DNA of 64,000 nucleotides from Chryseobacterium cheonjiense (GTDB lineage Bacteria > Bacteroidota > Bacteroidia > Flavobacteriales > Weeksellaceae), in contig NZ_JABBGF010000001.1 in the NCBI RefSeq assembly GCF_012927265.1, positions 2,230,502 through 2,294,501 on the forward strand. Direction: 5' to 3'. The translations under genes and the position numbers were made by a program. Below are positions 1-8,728 of the stretch, one piece after another (the stretch's first letter is position 1; every line of letters begins with the position of its first letter). The notes under the pieces are model-generated. The model had not been told where the DNA came from and made no database searches. It was given only the letters and a program-made list of their open reading frames with translations.

Positions 1-621
1 TCCCAAGCTTGATTTCAAAGCATCGTAAGCCGGAATTACATCACCGTGAACTGCTGAGCTGCCTCCAAAATCTGTAGTATAACCATTAGGTTCAATCATG
101 GTAACATGAATTCCAAAATCTTTCACTTCACTTGCCAAAGCTTCGCTGAAACCTTCCACCGCAAATTTTGTGGCGTTGTAAATGCCTAGTGTTGGTAAGC
201 TCCAGACCCCCAAAACACTTGATAACTGAATTACGTGACCACTACCCTGCGCTCTGAAAATCGGCAAAGCAGCCTGAGTCACCCAAAGTGTTCCAAAAAC
301 ATTGGCTTCAAATACATCTCTTGCAGCCTTCTCTCCTACTTCTTCTACGGCTCCGAAAACACCATATCCGGCATTGTTGATTACAACATCAAGTTTTCCG
401 AAATGATCTTTAGCTTCATGTACAGCTTTAAAAACAGCTTCTCTGTCTGTAATATCCAATGCAATCGGTAAAAACTGCTCACCATATTGTTCTGCCAAAT
501 CCTGATATGCTTCAATATTTCTTGATGTTGCAGCTACTTTATCTCCTCTTTTAAGAAATGCTTCCGTCCAAAGTTTTCCGAATCCTCTTGATGCTCCTGT
601 GATAAAAATTGTCTTTTCCAT
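1..621 (-). CDS. SDR-family oxidoreductase (partial, C-terminus outside window)
   Basis: Short-chain dehydrogenase/reductase, expected to reduce or oxidise a carbonyl or alcohol with NAD(P)H in the cytoplasm; the substrate is unknown. The sequence opens MEKTIFITGASRGFGK, a Rossmann TGxxxGxG cofactor motif (TGASRGFG). It continues with an NNAGYG motif near residue 83 and an active-site SS...YNATK segment (Tyr-x-x-x-Lys) near residue 150. The ATG is at 621 and the frame is open to the left edge, so 207 codons are visible of a protein usually 240-280 long. It is transcribed away from the rest of the window and does not appear linked to the eCIS locus. The family is clear; the exact enzyme is not. 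Confidence 0.93.
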   Translation of the reverse strand, partial: MEKTIFITGASRGFGKLWTEAFLKRGDKVAATSRNIEAYQDLAEQYGEQFLPIALDITDREAVFKAVHEAKDHFGKLDVVINNAGYGVFGAVEEVGEKAARDVFEANVFGTLWVTQAALPIFRAQGSGHVIQLSSVLGVWSLPTLGIYNATKFAVEGFSEALASEVKDFGIHVTMIEPNGYTTDFGGSSAVHGDVIPAYDALKSSLG

Positions 622-1058
622 TTTAAAATTATTTGTCTTATTATTTAATTTTGATAGGACAAAGTTATACTGCATGGCACCTGTGTTTGTAGCTCAGATC
701 AGCGGAAGAATAGCACAGAATTACGATGTGGAAATTATATTAAAATTTTTCGAGAGCCGCTATATTTGTTTTGATTATTTTATGTATCTAAATTAATTTG
801 AAGTTAAATGCTAAGTTTGAAATAACCAAGTCTTTTCCGATTGACTCAAACAAACCAATCCTTATAAAAATATTTAAAGATATGTTCGTCCAGGTCAGAA
901 AACCGACATAAGAAGTTATACTTCAAACGTCGGTTTTATGGTCTAAATTACTGTTATAATAGCAGATACCGTAAGCGATATATTCATCTCAGATGTCTGA
1001 AATTTCCGTTATACTTGATTTTTAAATATAAGCAGCAATTTGTATTTTATTTTTATAC
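622..1058. other. intergenic region without a supported gene
   Basis: About 440 bases between the SDR gene and the 3' end of the flavin oxidoreductase gene. It is AT-rich. An imperfect inverted pair around 891-938 (CAGAAAACCGACATAAGAAG against CTTCAAACGTCGGTTTTATG) could form a terminator for a minus-strand transcript. No coding region is convincing. Confidence 0.4.
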
Positions 1059-2177
1059 TTAGGCTCCGGCAATTACAGCTTTAGGATAAGTAGTATAGCC
1101 GTTTTCCTCTCCGGAATAATAAGTATTCCTGTCGCTTTCAGCCAAAGGTAAGTTATCTCTGAAACGCTCAACCAGATCAGGATTGGCAATGAAAGGTTCA
1201 CCGAAAGAAACTAAATCGGCAATTCCTTCCTGTATGATTGCATTTCCGCTCTCTTTTGTAAAACCTAAATTGGCCACGATTCTGCCTGTATAATTATTAC
1301 GAAAATGGGCAAAATAATTATCTTGCAGGTCTTCTACAGGAGTACCCGATAAATCTTCGGCCGGTCCTACGATGTGTATAAAAGCTAAATTGTAAGAATT
1401 TAAAGTATTTAAAATATATTTAAATAAATCAATTGTTTCTTCGTCCGGTTTAACGATTCCAACATTGCTAAGCATGACAGGAGAAAATTTTACGGAAACA
1501 CGGTTACTTTCCCAAACTTCGAAAATGGCATCTAATATTTCAAAAATAATACGGGCACGGTTTTCAATGCTTCCACCATATCTGTCGTTGCGCTTATTGG
1601 TAGCGGTACTCAGGAATTGCGGTATAAGCATTCCTACTATGGCATGTACCTCAACACCGTCAAAACCTGCATCTTTTGCATTTTGAGCAGCTTGTCTGTA
1701 ATCCTGTATCGTGTCTTGAATTTCAGCAACCGTCATCTCATGAGGCGTTACGGTATCTTTAAAGCCTTCCGGCGTAAAAGATTGCGATTGTATATTGACG
1801 GCCGACGGGCCGACAGGAAGCCTGCCATTCTGCAGATCAGGGTGTGCTCCGGCACCAATATGTCCCAACTGTGAAAAAATTAAGCCTCCATTATCGTGCA
1901 CAGCTTTGGTTACGGATTTCCATCCTTCTACCTGTTCCTGAGTGTAAATACCCGGAACATTAATAAAACCAATGGATTGCGTATTTACCCAGGTACCTTC
2001 TGATATAATGAGTCCGGCAGAGGCACGTTGTGCATAATATTCTGCCATTATCGGGGTAGGAATTAAACCAGGATTAGTGGCTCTGCCGCGGGTTAGAGAA
2101 GCCATTATCACTCTGTTTTTTAGATTCAGGTCTCCTAATTGATATTCTTCTAATAGAGGTTGCGATGTATTTTTCAT
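1059..2177 (-). CDS. Old Yellow Enzyme-like FMN oxidoreductase (alkene reductase)
   Basis: TIM-barrel flavoprotein of the OYE/NemA family, which normally reduces activated C=C bonds with NAD(P)H. The 372-residue length fits. It starts LLEEYQLGDLNLKNRVIMAS and carries family blocks such as QLGHIGA, FDGVEVHA, NDRYGGSIENR and a C-terminal SFGEPFIANPDL phosphate-binding region. One oddity: the usual substrate-binding and catalytic segment H-x-x-N-G-Y is HAIVGM here (His178, Val181, Met183), so the conserved Asn and Tyr are missing. It is divergent from an HxlR regulator, with a perfect palindrome between them, so it is probably repressed by that regulator and induced by an electrophile. The fold assignment is firm; activity on classical enones is uncertain. 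Confidence 0.93.
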   Translation of the reverse strand: MKNTSQPLLEEYQLGDLNLKNRVIMASLTRGRATNPGLIPTPIMAEYYAQRASAGLIISEGTWVNTQSIGFINVPGIYTQEQVEGWKSVTKAVHDNGGLIFSQLGHIGAGAHPDLQNGRLPVGPSAVNIQSQSFTPEGFKDTVTPHEMTVAEIQDTIQDYRQAAQNAKDAGFDGVEVHAIVGMLIPQFLSTATNKRNDRYGGSIENRARIIFEILDAIFEVWESNRVSVKFSPVMLSNVGIVKPDEETIDLFKYILNTLNSYNLAFIHIVGPAEDLSGTPVEDLQDNYFAHFRNNYTGRIVANLGFTKESGNAIIQEGIADLVSFGEPFIANPDLVERFRDNLPLAESDRNTYYSGEENGYTTYPKAVIAGA

Positions 2178-2245
2178 TTCTAATTTGTTTACACTACAAA
2201 TTTCGTCTTATGACAGCAGCAGAACAATATGGGAGAAATTAAGAT

Positions 2246-2269
2246 CATAGGGATAATTTTATCCCTATG
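2246..2269. promoter_or_regulatory. palindromic operator between OYE and hxlR-type genes
   Basis: Perfect inverted repeat CATAGGGATAA-TT-TTATCCCTATG, with 11-bp arms and a 2-bp spacer, in the divergent intergenic region. It lies 69 bp upstream of the OYE start and 47 bp upstream of the HxlR-family start. A TATTTTTG -7-like box for the rightward gene is at 2291-2298. The position is what is expected for the binding site of the adjacent dimeric HxlR regulator controlling both genes; binding itself is inferred. Confidence 0.75.
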
Positions 2270-2315
2270 TACATTTTAAAGAATATGATGTATTTTTGTT
2301 TAAAAATCTGAACTT

Positions 2316-2735
2316 ATGTACGAAAGAAAGATTCCTCTTACGATTGATTGCGGTTTACATCTTACGAGAGAAATTCTCAACGGAAAATGGAAACCTGCGC
2401 TCCTCAATGCGATTTCTATGGATATAAAGCGGCCGAGCGAATTTGTAAGAATGCTGCCTGATGCTACACGCCGGGTCCTGAATGTACAGCTGAAAGAACT
2501 GGAAGAACATGGAATTATAGTAAAGAAAATCTATCCGCAACTGCCTCCTAAAGTCGAATATTCTCTTACTGATATAGGCTGGTCATTAATGCCCATTATT
2601 GATGCGATGAATGTTTGGGGAGATAAAAACCGGGAGTTTTTAGAAAAGGTAATTGCCCAGGATCCGAAAACTAAAAAAACATCAAAGTCTCCCTGTGAGG
2701 TTCTTCGAAAAGTTTCTGAGACCTCTCATCATTAA
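2316..2735 (+). CDS. HxlR-family winged-helix transcriptional regulator
   Basis: A 139-residue HxlR/MarR-like winged-helix regulator. The segment ILNGKWKPALLNAIS (about residues 20-34) is the family hallmark. RRVLNVQLKELEEHGII is the recognition-helix region, and VEYSLTDIGWSLMPIIDAM is the wing and dimerisation helix. Family members often sense electrophiles or redox state through a cysteine near the N-terminus; Cys12 could serve here. It is divergent from the flavin reductase gene and shares a palindromic operator with it, so it most likely autoregulates and represses that gene. The ATG at 2316 follows an A/T-rich leader, as usual in this phylum. Confidence 0.92.
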   Translation: MYERKIPLTIDCGLHLTREILNGKWKPALLNAISMDIKRPSEFVRMLPDATRRVLNVQLKELEEHGIIVKKIYPQLPPKVEYSLTDIGWSLMPIIDAMNVWGDKNREFLEKVIAQDPKTKKTSKSPCEVLRKVSETSHH

Positions 2736-2837
2736 TTAGCCAAAACATTTCTAACTAGATTAGGTAAAAAAACGCTGCAAATATGAGTTTTTACAGCGCC
2801 TTCAAATATTTTCAGTTTCTTATCAGTAAGAATGAAA

Positions 2838-3434
2838 CTACAATTCTATCCCGGTTTTATCGACTGAATAACCGATGGGTTTGAAAGAATAATTATTCGA
2901 CATTTCTGCAGAACAGGCGGTCATGCCTACAATCAGATCCATTTTAGCTTCAATTTCAATGAAATCACCGGGCCCGCTTTTTGGCGGTAAAACACTGATC
3001 TTACCGGTATCTCCGTCTACTGAAACATTCATAAAAACATTAAAGCATATTGGAATGGCGTCCGGCTCGATACCATAGGGTTCAAGGGCTTCACAAAGGT
3101 TGCCGAAACAGCCTCGGTGCGGATTTTCGTCCCCATAAATGATACGGAACGTATCTGCGCTGCAAGGCGTAAGCAAAAAGTCGTGTCTTCCAACCGTATC
3201 TTCGGTAATTTCAAACATGATATTGCTTCTGTTGGAATAAAATGGATTTCCTTTAGTTAAAAAGATTGTTTCCGCATAGTCAATGGTCCTTCCGGATGAA
3301 AGATATTCTTTGGTATCGTTAAGATTGAAACAGATAAAATCAGAAACCTGTTCGCCCTGTATATCTGTTATTTTAAGACGTTCTCCTTTTTTTAAGACAA
3401 AGGCAGTCCCGCTTCTTGGGGGTATTGTATTCAT
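2838..3434 (-). CDS. DUF1989 (urea-carboxylase-associated) family protein
   Basis: A 198-residue protein of the DUF1989 family, found next to urea/guanidine-metabolism genes in many bacteria; its biochemical role is not settled. Visible features are the opening IPPRSGTAFVLKKGE, then GEQVSDFICFNLND, the middle block NIMFEITEDTVGRHDFLLTPC and the conserved HRGCFGNL. The start codon overlaps the stop of the upstream YqcI/YcgG gene by 4 bp (ATGA), so the two are translationally coupled and probably act together. The gene ends just before a convergent hxlR-type gene. The family is confident; the reaction is unknown. Confidence 0.88.
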   Translation of the reverse strand: MNTIPPRSGTAFVLKKGERLKITDIQGEQVSDFICFNLNDTKEYLSSGRTIDYAETIFLTKGNPFYSNRSNIMFEITEDTVGRHDFLLTPCSADTFRIIYGDENPHRGCFGNLCEALEPYGIEPDAIPICFNVFMNVSVDGDTGKISVLPPKSGPGDFIEIEAKMDLIVGMTACSAEMSNNYSFKPIGYSVDKTGIEL

Positions 3435-4126
3435 TTACTATTATATTTATAAGGACATTCCCAGTTTCTATCATATTGCATTCCGCTATACTGGTATACT
3501 TCAGAATCAGCTCCAAAATCCTGCAGCATAGGATTAATCGATCCGCTAAGCTCAACATCTCTCTTGCGGACTATATTTTTCATTTTTTCAAATCTTTTTA
3601 AAGACCTTAATTCTTCGAACTGCGCATGAGGATTAAATACAATCACCGGATAACGGAATCGCCTTGCATCTCTGCTGCTGTTTGGAGAAAGACCTATCAC
3701 AAAAAAAGCTTCTTCTTTTAAGCTGAAACTGAATTCCGGTGAAGAGGGATCCGAATCTACCCTGCTGTCATAAGAATATTTCTGCGAATCAATGTCTGAA
3801 AGTGCCTGAAGCCTGGCCCAAAGCAAACGTTCAAAAGTCTCTTCGTCAATAGGATGCGTACTCGGAAAAATGACGCATGCAGTATGAAAAGGAGTCTCTG
3901 CATGACGATACTCGTCGACAAATTTATAAATAAAGTCAAGAATCGACTGGTCATCGTTCGGGCAGGCAAGATGTCCGGCTACAAATATTTTCATCTGATC
4001 TTTTGTGAGGGCAGCTTTCGCAGCAACACACGGAAAAAGTTTGTCATCAATAAACGACCTGAATTCATGCTTTACCTGCAGAGCATGGTCTGTATTTTGT
4101 AAATCGTGATTTGGTATCATACTCAT
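3431..4126 (-). CDS. YqcI/YcgG family (GntA-like) putative heme-dependent N-hydroxylase
   Basis: A 231-residue member of the YqcI/YcgG family. Related GntA proteins use heme to N-hydroxylate guanidine-bearing substrates in guanitoxin biosynthesis. Family signs are the early block FIDDKLFPCVAAKAA, the central SFSLKEEAFFVIGLSPNSSR with RRFRYPVIVFNPHAQFEEL, and the C-terminal MKNIVRKRDVELSGSINP. It overlaps the downstream DUF1989 gene by 4 bp, a pairing that suggests guanidine-type nitrogen chemistry. It is separated from the fibre operon by a strong bidirectional terminator, so it is not part of the eCIS locus. The substrate is inferred from the family only. Confidence 0.85.
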   Translation of the reverse strand: MSMIPNHDLQNTDHALQVKHEFRSFIDDKLFPCVAAKAALTKDQMKIFVAGHLACPNDDQSILDFIYKFVDEYRHAETPFHTACVIFPSTHPIDEETFERLLWARLQALSDIDSQKYSYDSRVDSDPSSPEFSFSLKEEAFFVIGLSPNSSRDARRFRYPVIVFNPHAQFEELRSLKRFEKMKNIVRKRDVELSGSINPMLQDFGADSEVYQYSGMQYDRNWECPYKYNSK

Positions 4127-4280
4127 ATACTACACAAAGCATATGCCACTAGACATATTGTGGGCAGAATACTGCTAACGTGTGGTACCTATACATATCA
4201 CAATGATTGTATCGGTTATATTTTATTGATTGAATTTTTATGAAATCATTCAAAATATTTGATCTGCTGTGAAGAATAAA

Positions 4281-4309
4281 ACTCCACCACTTCTTCGAAG
4301 TGGTGGAGT
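4281..4309. terminator. bidirectional intrinsic terminator at the end of the fibre operon
   Basis: A 13-bp perfect stem (ACTCCACCACTTC / GAAGTGGTGGAGT) with a 3-nt loop, flanked by T-rich tracts on both strands (TTTTTAATTA rightward, TTTTATTC leftward). It lies about 60 bp beyond the stop of the last fibre gene and marks the left boundary of the eCIS locus. Confidence 0.9.
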
Positions 4310-4372
4310 TTTTAATTAATATTTAAAGATTACGGAAAATTTACTCTTAAAAAGTAATTTTTCCTTTATTCT

Positions 4373-7300
4373 TTACCAAATCATGTCGCACGGCTGCTGT
4401 CTTTCTGCAATTACCCTTAAGGAACTGGTAACGTACAGTCTAAGGAAACAGCGATTCTCAACGTAATATATTTTATTCCCCTGAATTCTGACTTCCATTG
4501 TTCTTCCATTTTGATCAAAATTATAAATAACGATCTGCTGTTTAGGATAGATTTCTCTAAAATTTACAATCATTTCGCCCTTAGCCTGTTCGCCAATAAT
4601 GTGAATCAATCTGTTTCTGTCATTTACATCAAGATATCCTGACAGATCAATTTCATATTCATGAGGATCTAATCTGATGGCATATTCTGATTCATCATTA
4701 ATGATTTCATCTCTAAGGCCAGCGGTTTCACCATTGGGGATAAACACGGTATCCGGTCTTTCCTCCTCAGATTTAAAATTACGAAGGGCTTTTACAGATC
4801 CATTTACGACAAGCTTATCTATGCCGTTAGACGGCATTCCCATTCCGAAAAGAGTACTTTTATACTCGAAATTCAAACCATCAAACTTACCATACTCGGA
4901 CCCATAAAAATAGTAGCGATTATATTTTGCGGCGAGAAGCCTGGTCATCTGGTTATCGATAATCCCTGATTCTCCTCCAAAATAATCATCAGCCAATACT
5001 AAGCCTGTATTTAAATTGGGGGTAAATTCTTCATTTACTTTCAAGCCGTACTGATAGGCGTAATTCCATTGCTGAATATTCGTAATATTAAAATCTGCGG
5101 TAGTCCAGATCTGCATCCAGCCCGACCAATATCCGCCACTCAACGTCCTTTGATACGTTACATTAGCCGTATTTCCGGAGCCAAATGAAGTTGCGGTCTG
5201 CTTCACCCACGTACTGTCATGGGTTTCAACTGCCACGAACCACCAACCGCCATTATTCATAGGTGCATTGACCAGTCCGGCACCTCTGTAGAAGCCTGTT
5301 TTAAGATAGCCGTTTAAATCGGAGCCGCTAATGAGAACAGATGTACCATCAGGAGTATTTAAAAAACCGGATTGTGTGTACGCCTGAGTTGCCAATGCAA
5401 TAGATGCCTGGGTGCCGCCATTATTAAAGTAAATATAAGGATATTGCGAACCGTTGGCAGACGGATAATTACCGGATGAAAAACCTATTCCCGTTGCATT
5501 TTCCCATGCATTTGCTTTTGTATTAAGCTGATTGACATTCACTGCATGTGACCCTAAAGTACCATTCGGAATCACCGGACTTTGGGCAAAAGTATTTGTA
5601 TTGTTAAATGTCTGAACTCCGTTAAGTGTGGCATAACCTGCAAGCTGAGAATTTGCGGAAGATTGTGTAACATAGATGTTGGGATTAAAGTTCTGGCTAT
5701 CCCAAACCTGTACCCAGTCATAATCGGCTCCATTCTCAACTCTTTTGTACGACAGCGCATTGAATCCGCCCGTCATCTGAACGCCGATTTCGCCATAATA
5801 TCCGGATGAATTGTCGTGCAGCATTTTAATCCGATACCACCAGTTATTATTGGGATTTCCATTATGGGCACCTGCAGTATTCAGGTATCCTGCGACCGAA
5901 CCATGAGTAGCGTTAAATAAATCCGTATCTCCATTGCCGTTTTTAGTTTTACCGGGAATAGAAGGGTTGACAATCATTCCCAATGAAGCATTTCTCCACG
6001 TATCTACGGCATTATCTCCTGTAATATTAGCTTTAGATGATAGTTTTGAAAGAATAAAGTCCTCGTTTTTTATATCTAAAACAGGGGTTTTGGTATCTTC
6101 TTCAAAAAATACGGAATCATTATTCAGATCATTAGAATAACTTCTCACCGTAACATCAATAAATATCGGATTTTGAGCTGAATGAAATTTATGAACATTG
6201 ATATACGGTCTGTCTTTATCTGCATCATAGTGTATGACAGGGTCTACATATAACCTTTCTACTACTGCGCCAAAGGCTTGTTTTATCTGTGCTTCCGCAC
6301 CCCAGGGACCACCGCCGGCATTAATTCCGTATACAAGCTCAAGTTCGATTAAACCGATTGCGTAAGCATCGTAATATGATGAACCTACTTTGATGGTAAC
6401 ATTGGCAACATTCTGTGTAGGAAGATATATTCTATTGATGATAGTTCCTGAATAAGCTCCTCCCTGCCAAAAGTACGTTCTCTTTTTGTTTTGTGTATTT
6501 GTAAAATTTGCCGAGGTGGTAATTTCCACCCACTCTGTCCAATAGGAATCGCTGATGAGTGTTCTTTTAAATATTCTGTTTGCCCGTGCATTATTTGCTC
6601 CCGTTCCGTAGGTAGAGGCAGTCTGGCTTACCCAACCTGTATAATGATATTCATTGGTGATGAAGAACCATTCGGGGCTGCCCATAGGAGCGTTTCCTAA
6701 ATTACTTCCTCTGAAGAAGCCTGTTTCCCGGAGATCATTAAGATCTTTCCCCATAATAGCTACGGAAGATTTACCATCATCTAATCGTACAAATTCGTCT
6801 TTTCTTAAATTAAGGTTGTGCCAGACTTCGTTAAATGCAGTGTCTTCGTTACCATGGTTTCCTCTGAATAATAGCTGATTTTTAGAAATTAATAACTGTG
6901 ATTTGTGTCCTAAATTATTTCCTCCTATAGAAATAAAGTTACCCACCCACGAGTTAATACCTCCTGCGCCGGTTACACCCCCGTTTATCCACATGAATTT
7001 ATTTTCCTGTGTAAATAAATCGGAAGGATTCTGTTCATTAACAATTACAATGTTCCCTGCGTTATTTTTCCAGTTTTGAACATCTGCACTTGTGAAATCA
7101 CCTGTATTCCAATAATCGACATATGACTGATATGGAGAAACACCTTGTGGGCTTCCCTGCCATTGCCGGAGACCGAATCCGTTTTTCTTAATCACGATCA
7201 GGTTCTGACTTCCTCCTGAGCTATCATGATATCCTCCAAAATGCATATAATCTGCCCAGGGATAAGAATTGTCATTGTTCCATGCAGTAAATCCTATCTG

Positions 7301-8728
7301 AAAGTTTTGAGGAAGGATATGTGCCGGCTGAATATTTCTGTTATCCCAATATCCTGCAAAATGTCTCCAGCTTCCTATTTCTGCAGCATTTACTCCGTAA
7401 ACGGGATGTGAGGTTGGGATATAATTATTGGGGTTAAAATTGTGCTGGTCCCAAATTCTTGCAATGCCCCAACCTGTTCTGTTATGGAATAAATCATCAT
7501 TTCCTGATTCGAAATAGACCTGTGACACTGATGGATTACCAAAGTAAATCTGAGAGTTATTGGTATTAAAAACCTGTGATCCGGATAAGATAGGAGAATA
7601 TAAGCCAACACCGTCAAAGTAGCTGCCGGTTTTCACTACACCATGTATATAAGCTCCATTTGCAGGGATCAAACTTGAATGATCATAGGCATAAGATACC
7701 AACAACCCTCCTGTAAGGATGCGCTGTGCCTGATTGTCGGGAGTTAATACACCAATATCTCTATTAGATTTCATTCCCCAGTATACGCCTGCAATGTCTT
7801 CTTTTTTCCAAAAACTGTTACCCATCCAATCCCGTGTTGCAGCTCTGTCCGCTATAATGTTGGTTAAAGCAGAATATCCCACAAACTGTCCGTCTTCCAA
7901 AGCATGCTTCCATCCCTGGCTCCAGTCTTCATTATATACCCCATATTGGGTCTGAACTCTTTCAACCTCAATTCCGATATACCCGTCCCAAAAAGTAGTA
8001 CTGTCTCCCAGGCAGATAGAAACCATTCCTGAGCCGTCGATCCCAACTCTGACGATGTCTGTTGGAAAATTATCGCTTACATTGAGCACAGCTCTTGAAC
8101 CGGTTGTTATTATACCGCCAAAATATTTATAAAAAGAAACCTGAACTTTTCCTAAATAACTCTGATTATACCCATACAGATTCAGATCCACTACAAACAT
8201 CGTCTGAGCCGTATTAACCTGTGGGAATTTTATGGCTAAAACTCCTTTAAAGGTTACATTATCTTCATATCCCTGATATACATTGTGAAAAATTCTCGTA
8301 TCATTCTGCAGCTTGGAAACGGAACCGTTCTCAGCAAGAATATGTCCGGCAGAAACGATTTTTTTATATCCGGTATCGTATAAATTTTTAAAATGAAAAT
8401 ATCCGTCAAAATTGATCTTTCCTGCATCCATCCCGGAACTGTAGAATACCATTCCGGCTTTTGCACCACCAACTCCGTAAGTCCATAATGTAGTATCTTC
8501 CGGATTAGAGTCTCCTGAGACATAGAATATTTTCCTACCGCTAATTTCCTGTTGCGTGTTGGTCGTTACAACATTTAAATCCGAAATTATTTCCGCATGG
8601 GTTCTTTTACTTATTTTTTTCGTTACGGGATTCCAGACCAATACATATCCTGTATCGTTAGGAACCCCTTTCACGATTATTTCGCCTTCTACAGCGATGT
8701 GATTGTTAAAATATTCTGGTGCGATCAT
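4373..8728 (-). CDS. giant eCIS tail fibre / receptor-binding protein (1,451 aa)
   Basis: The largest fibre of the cluster, expected at the baseplate periphery, where it binds the target surface. After a short N-terminal attachment segment, residues of about 150-310 form a beta-rich module ending in GIEVERVQTQYGVYNEDWS. A homologous module is in the 604-residue fibre. Two pyocin-knob-like repeats follow, each with a TGF(F/Y)RG...NAPM...GWVSQ/STWVKQ pattern and a W-rich end (YWTEWVEI, YWSGWMQIW). Repeated units of the type WDSQNFNPNIY and DQHNFNPNNY punctuate the chain. The C-terminal 90 residues are a beta domain similar in character to the end of the 604-residue fibre. The start overlaps the previous stop by one base (TAATG). 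The host receptor cannot be told. Confidence 0.85.
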   Translation of the reverse strand: MIAPEYFNNHIAVEGEIIVKGVPNDTGYVLVWNPVTKKISKRTHAEIISDLNVVTTNTQQEISGRKIFYVSGDSNPEDTTLWTYGVGGAKAGMVFYSSGMDAGKINFDGYFHFKNLYDTGYKKIVSAGHILAENGSVSKLQNDTRIFHNVYQGYEDNVTFKGVLAIKFPQVNTAQTMFVVDLNLYGYNQSYLGKVQVSFYKYFGGIITTGSRAVLNVSDNFPTDIVRVGIDGSGMVSICLGDSTTFWDGYIGIEVERVQTQYGVYNEDWSQGWKHALEDGQFVGYSALTNIIADRAATRDWMGNSFWKKEDIAGVYWGMKSNRDIGVLTPDNQAQRILTGGLLVSYAYDHSSLIPANGAYIHGVVKTGSYFDGVGLYSPILSGSQVFNTNNSQIYFGNPSVSQVYFESGNDDLFHNRTGWGIARIWDQHNFNPNNYIPTSHPVYGVNAAEIGSWRHFAGYWDNRNIQPAHILPQNFQIGFTAWNNDNSYPWADYMHFGGYHDSSGGSQNLIVIKKNGFGLRQWQGSPQGVSPYQSYVDYWNTGDFTSADVQNWKNNAGNIVIVNEQNPSDLFTQENKFMWINGGVTGAGGINSWVGNFISIGGNNLGHKSQLLISKNQLLFRGNHGNEDTAFNEVWHNLNLRKDEFVRLDDGKSSVAIMGKDLNDLRETGFFRGSNLGNAPMGSPEWFFITNEYHYTGWVSQTASTYGTGANNARANRIFKRTLISDSYWTEWVEITTSANFTNTQNKKRTYFWQGGAYSGTIINRIYLPTQNVANVTIKVGSSYYDAYAIGLIELELVYGINAGGGPWGAEAQIKQAFGAVVERLYVDPVIHYDADKDRPYINVHKFHSAQNPIFIDVTVRSYSNDLNNDSVFFEEDTKTPVLDIKNEDFILSKLSSKANITGDNAVDTWRNASLGMIVNPSIPGKTKNGNGDTDLFNATHGSVAGYLNTAGAHNGNPNNNWWYRIKMLHDNSSGYYGEIGVQMTGGFNALSYKRVENGADYDWVQVWDSQNFNPNIYVTQSSANSQLAGYATLNGVQTFNNTNTFAQSPVIPNGTLGSHAVNVNQLNTKANAWENATGIGFSSGNYPSANGSQYPYIYFNNGGTQASIALATQAYTQSGFLNTPDGTSVLISGSDLNGYLKTGFYRGAGLVNAPMNNGGWWFVAVETHDSTWVKQTATSFGSGNTANVTYQRTLSGGYWSGWMQIWTTADFNITNIQQWNYAYQYGLKVNEEFTPNLNTGLVLADDYFGGESGIIDNQMTRLLAAKYNRYYFYGSEYGKFDGLNFEYKSTLFGMGMPSNGIDKLVVNGSVKALRNFKSEEERPDTVFIPNGETAGLRDEIINDESEYAIRLDPHEYEIDLSGYLDVNDRNRLIHIIGEQAKGEMIVNFREIYPKQQIVIYNFDQNGRTMEVRIQGNKIYYVENRCFLRLYVTSSLRVIAERQQPCDMIW

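Noticed and set aside
235..471. Plus-strand frame inside the SDR gene
   Set aside because: Antisense to a clear SDR enzyme with intact motifs.
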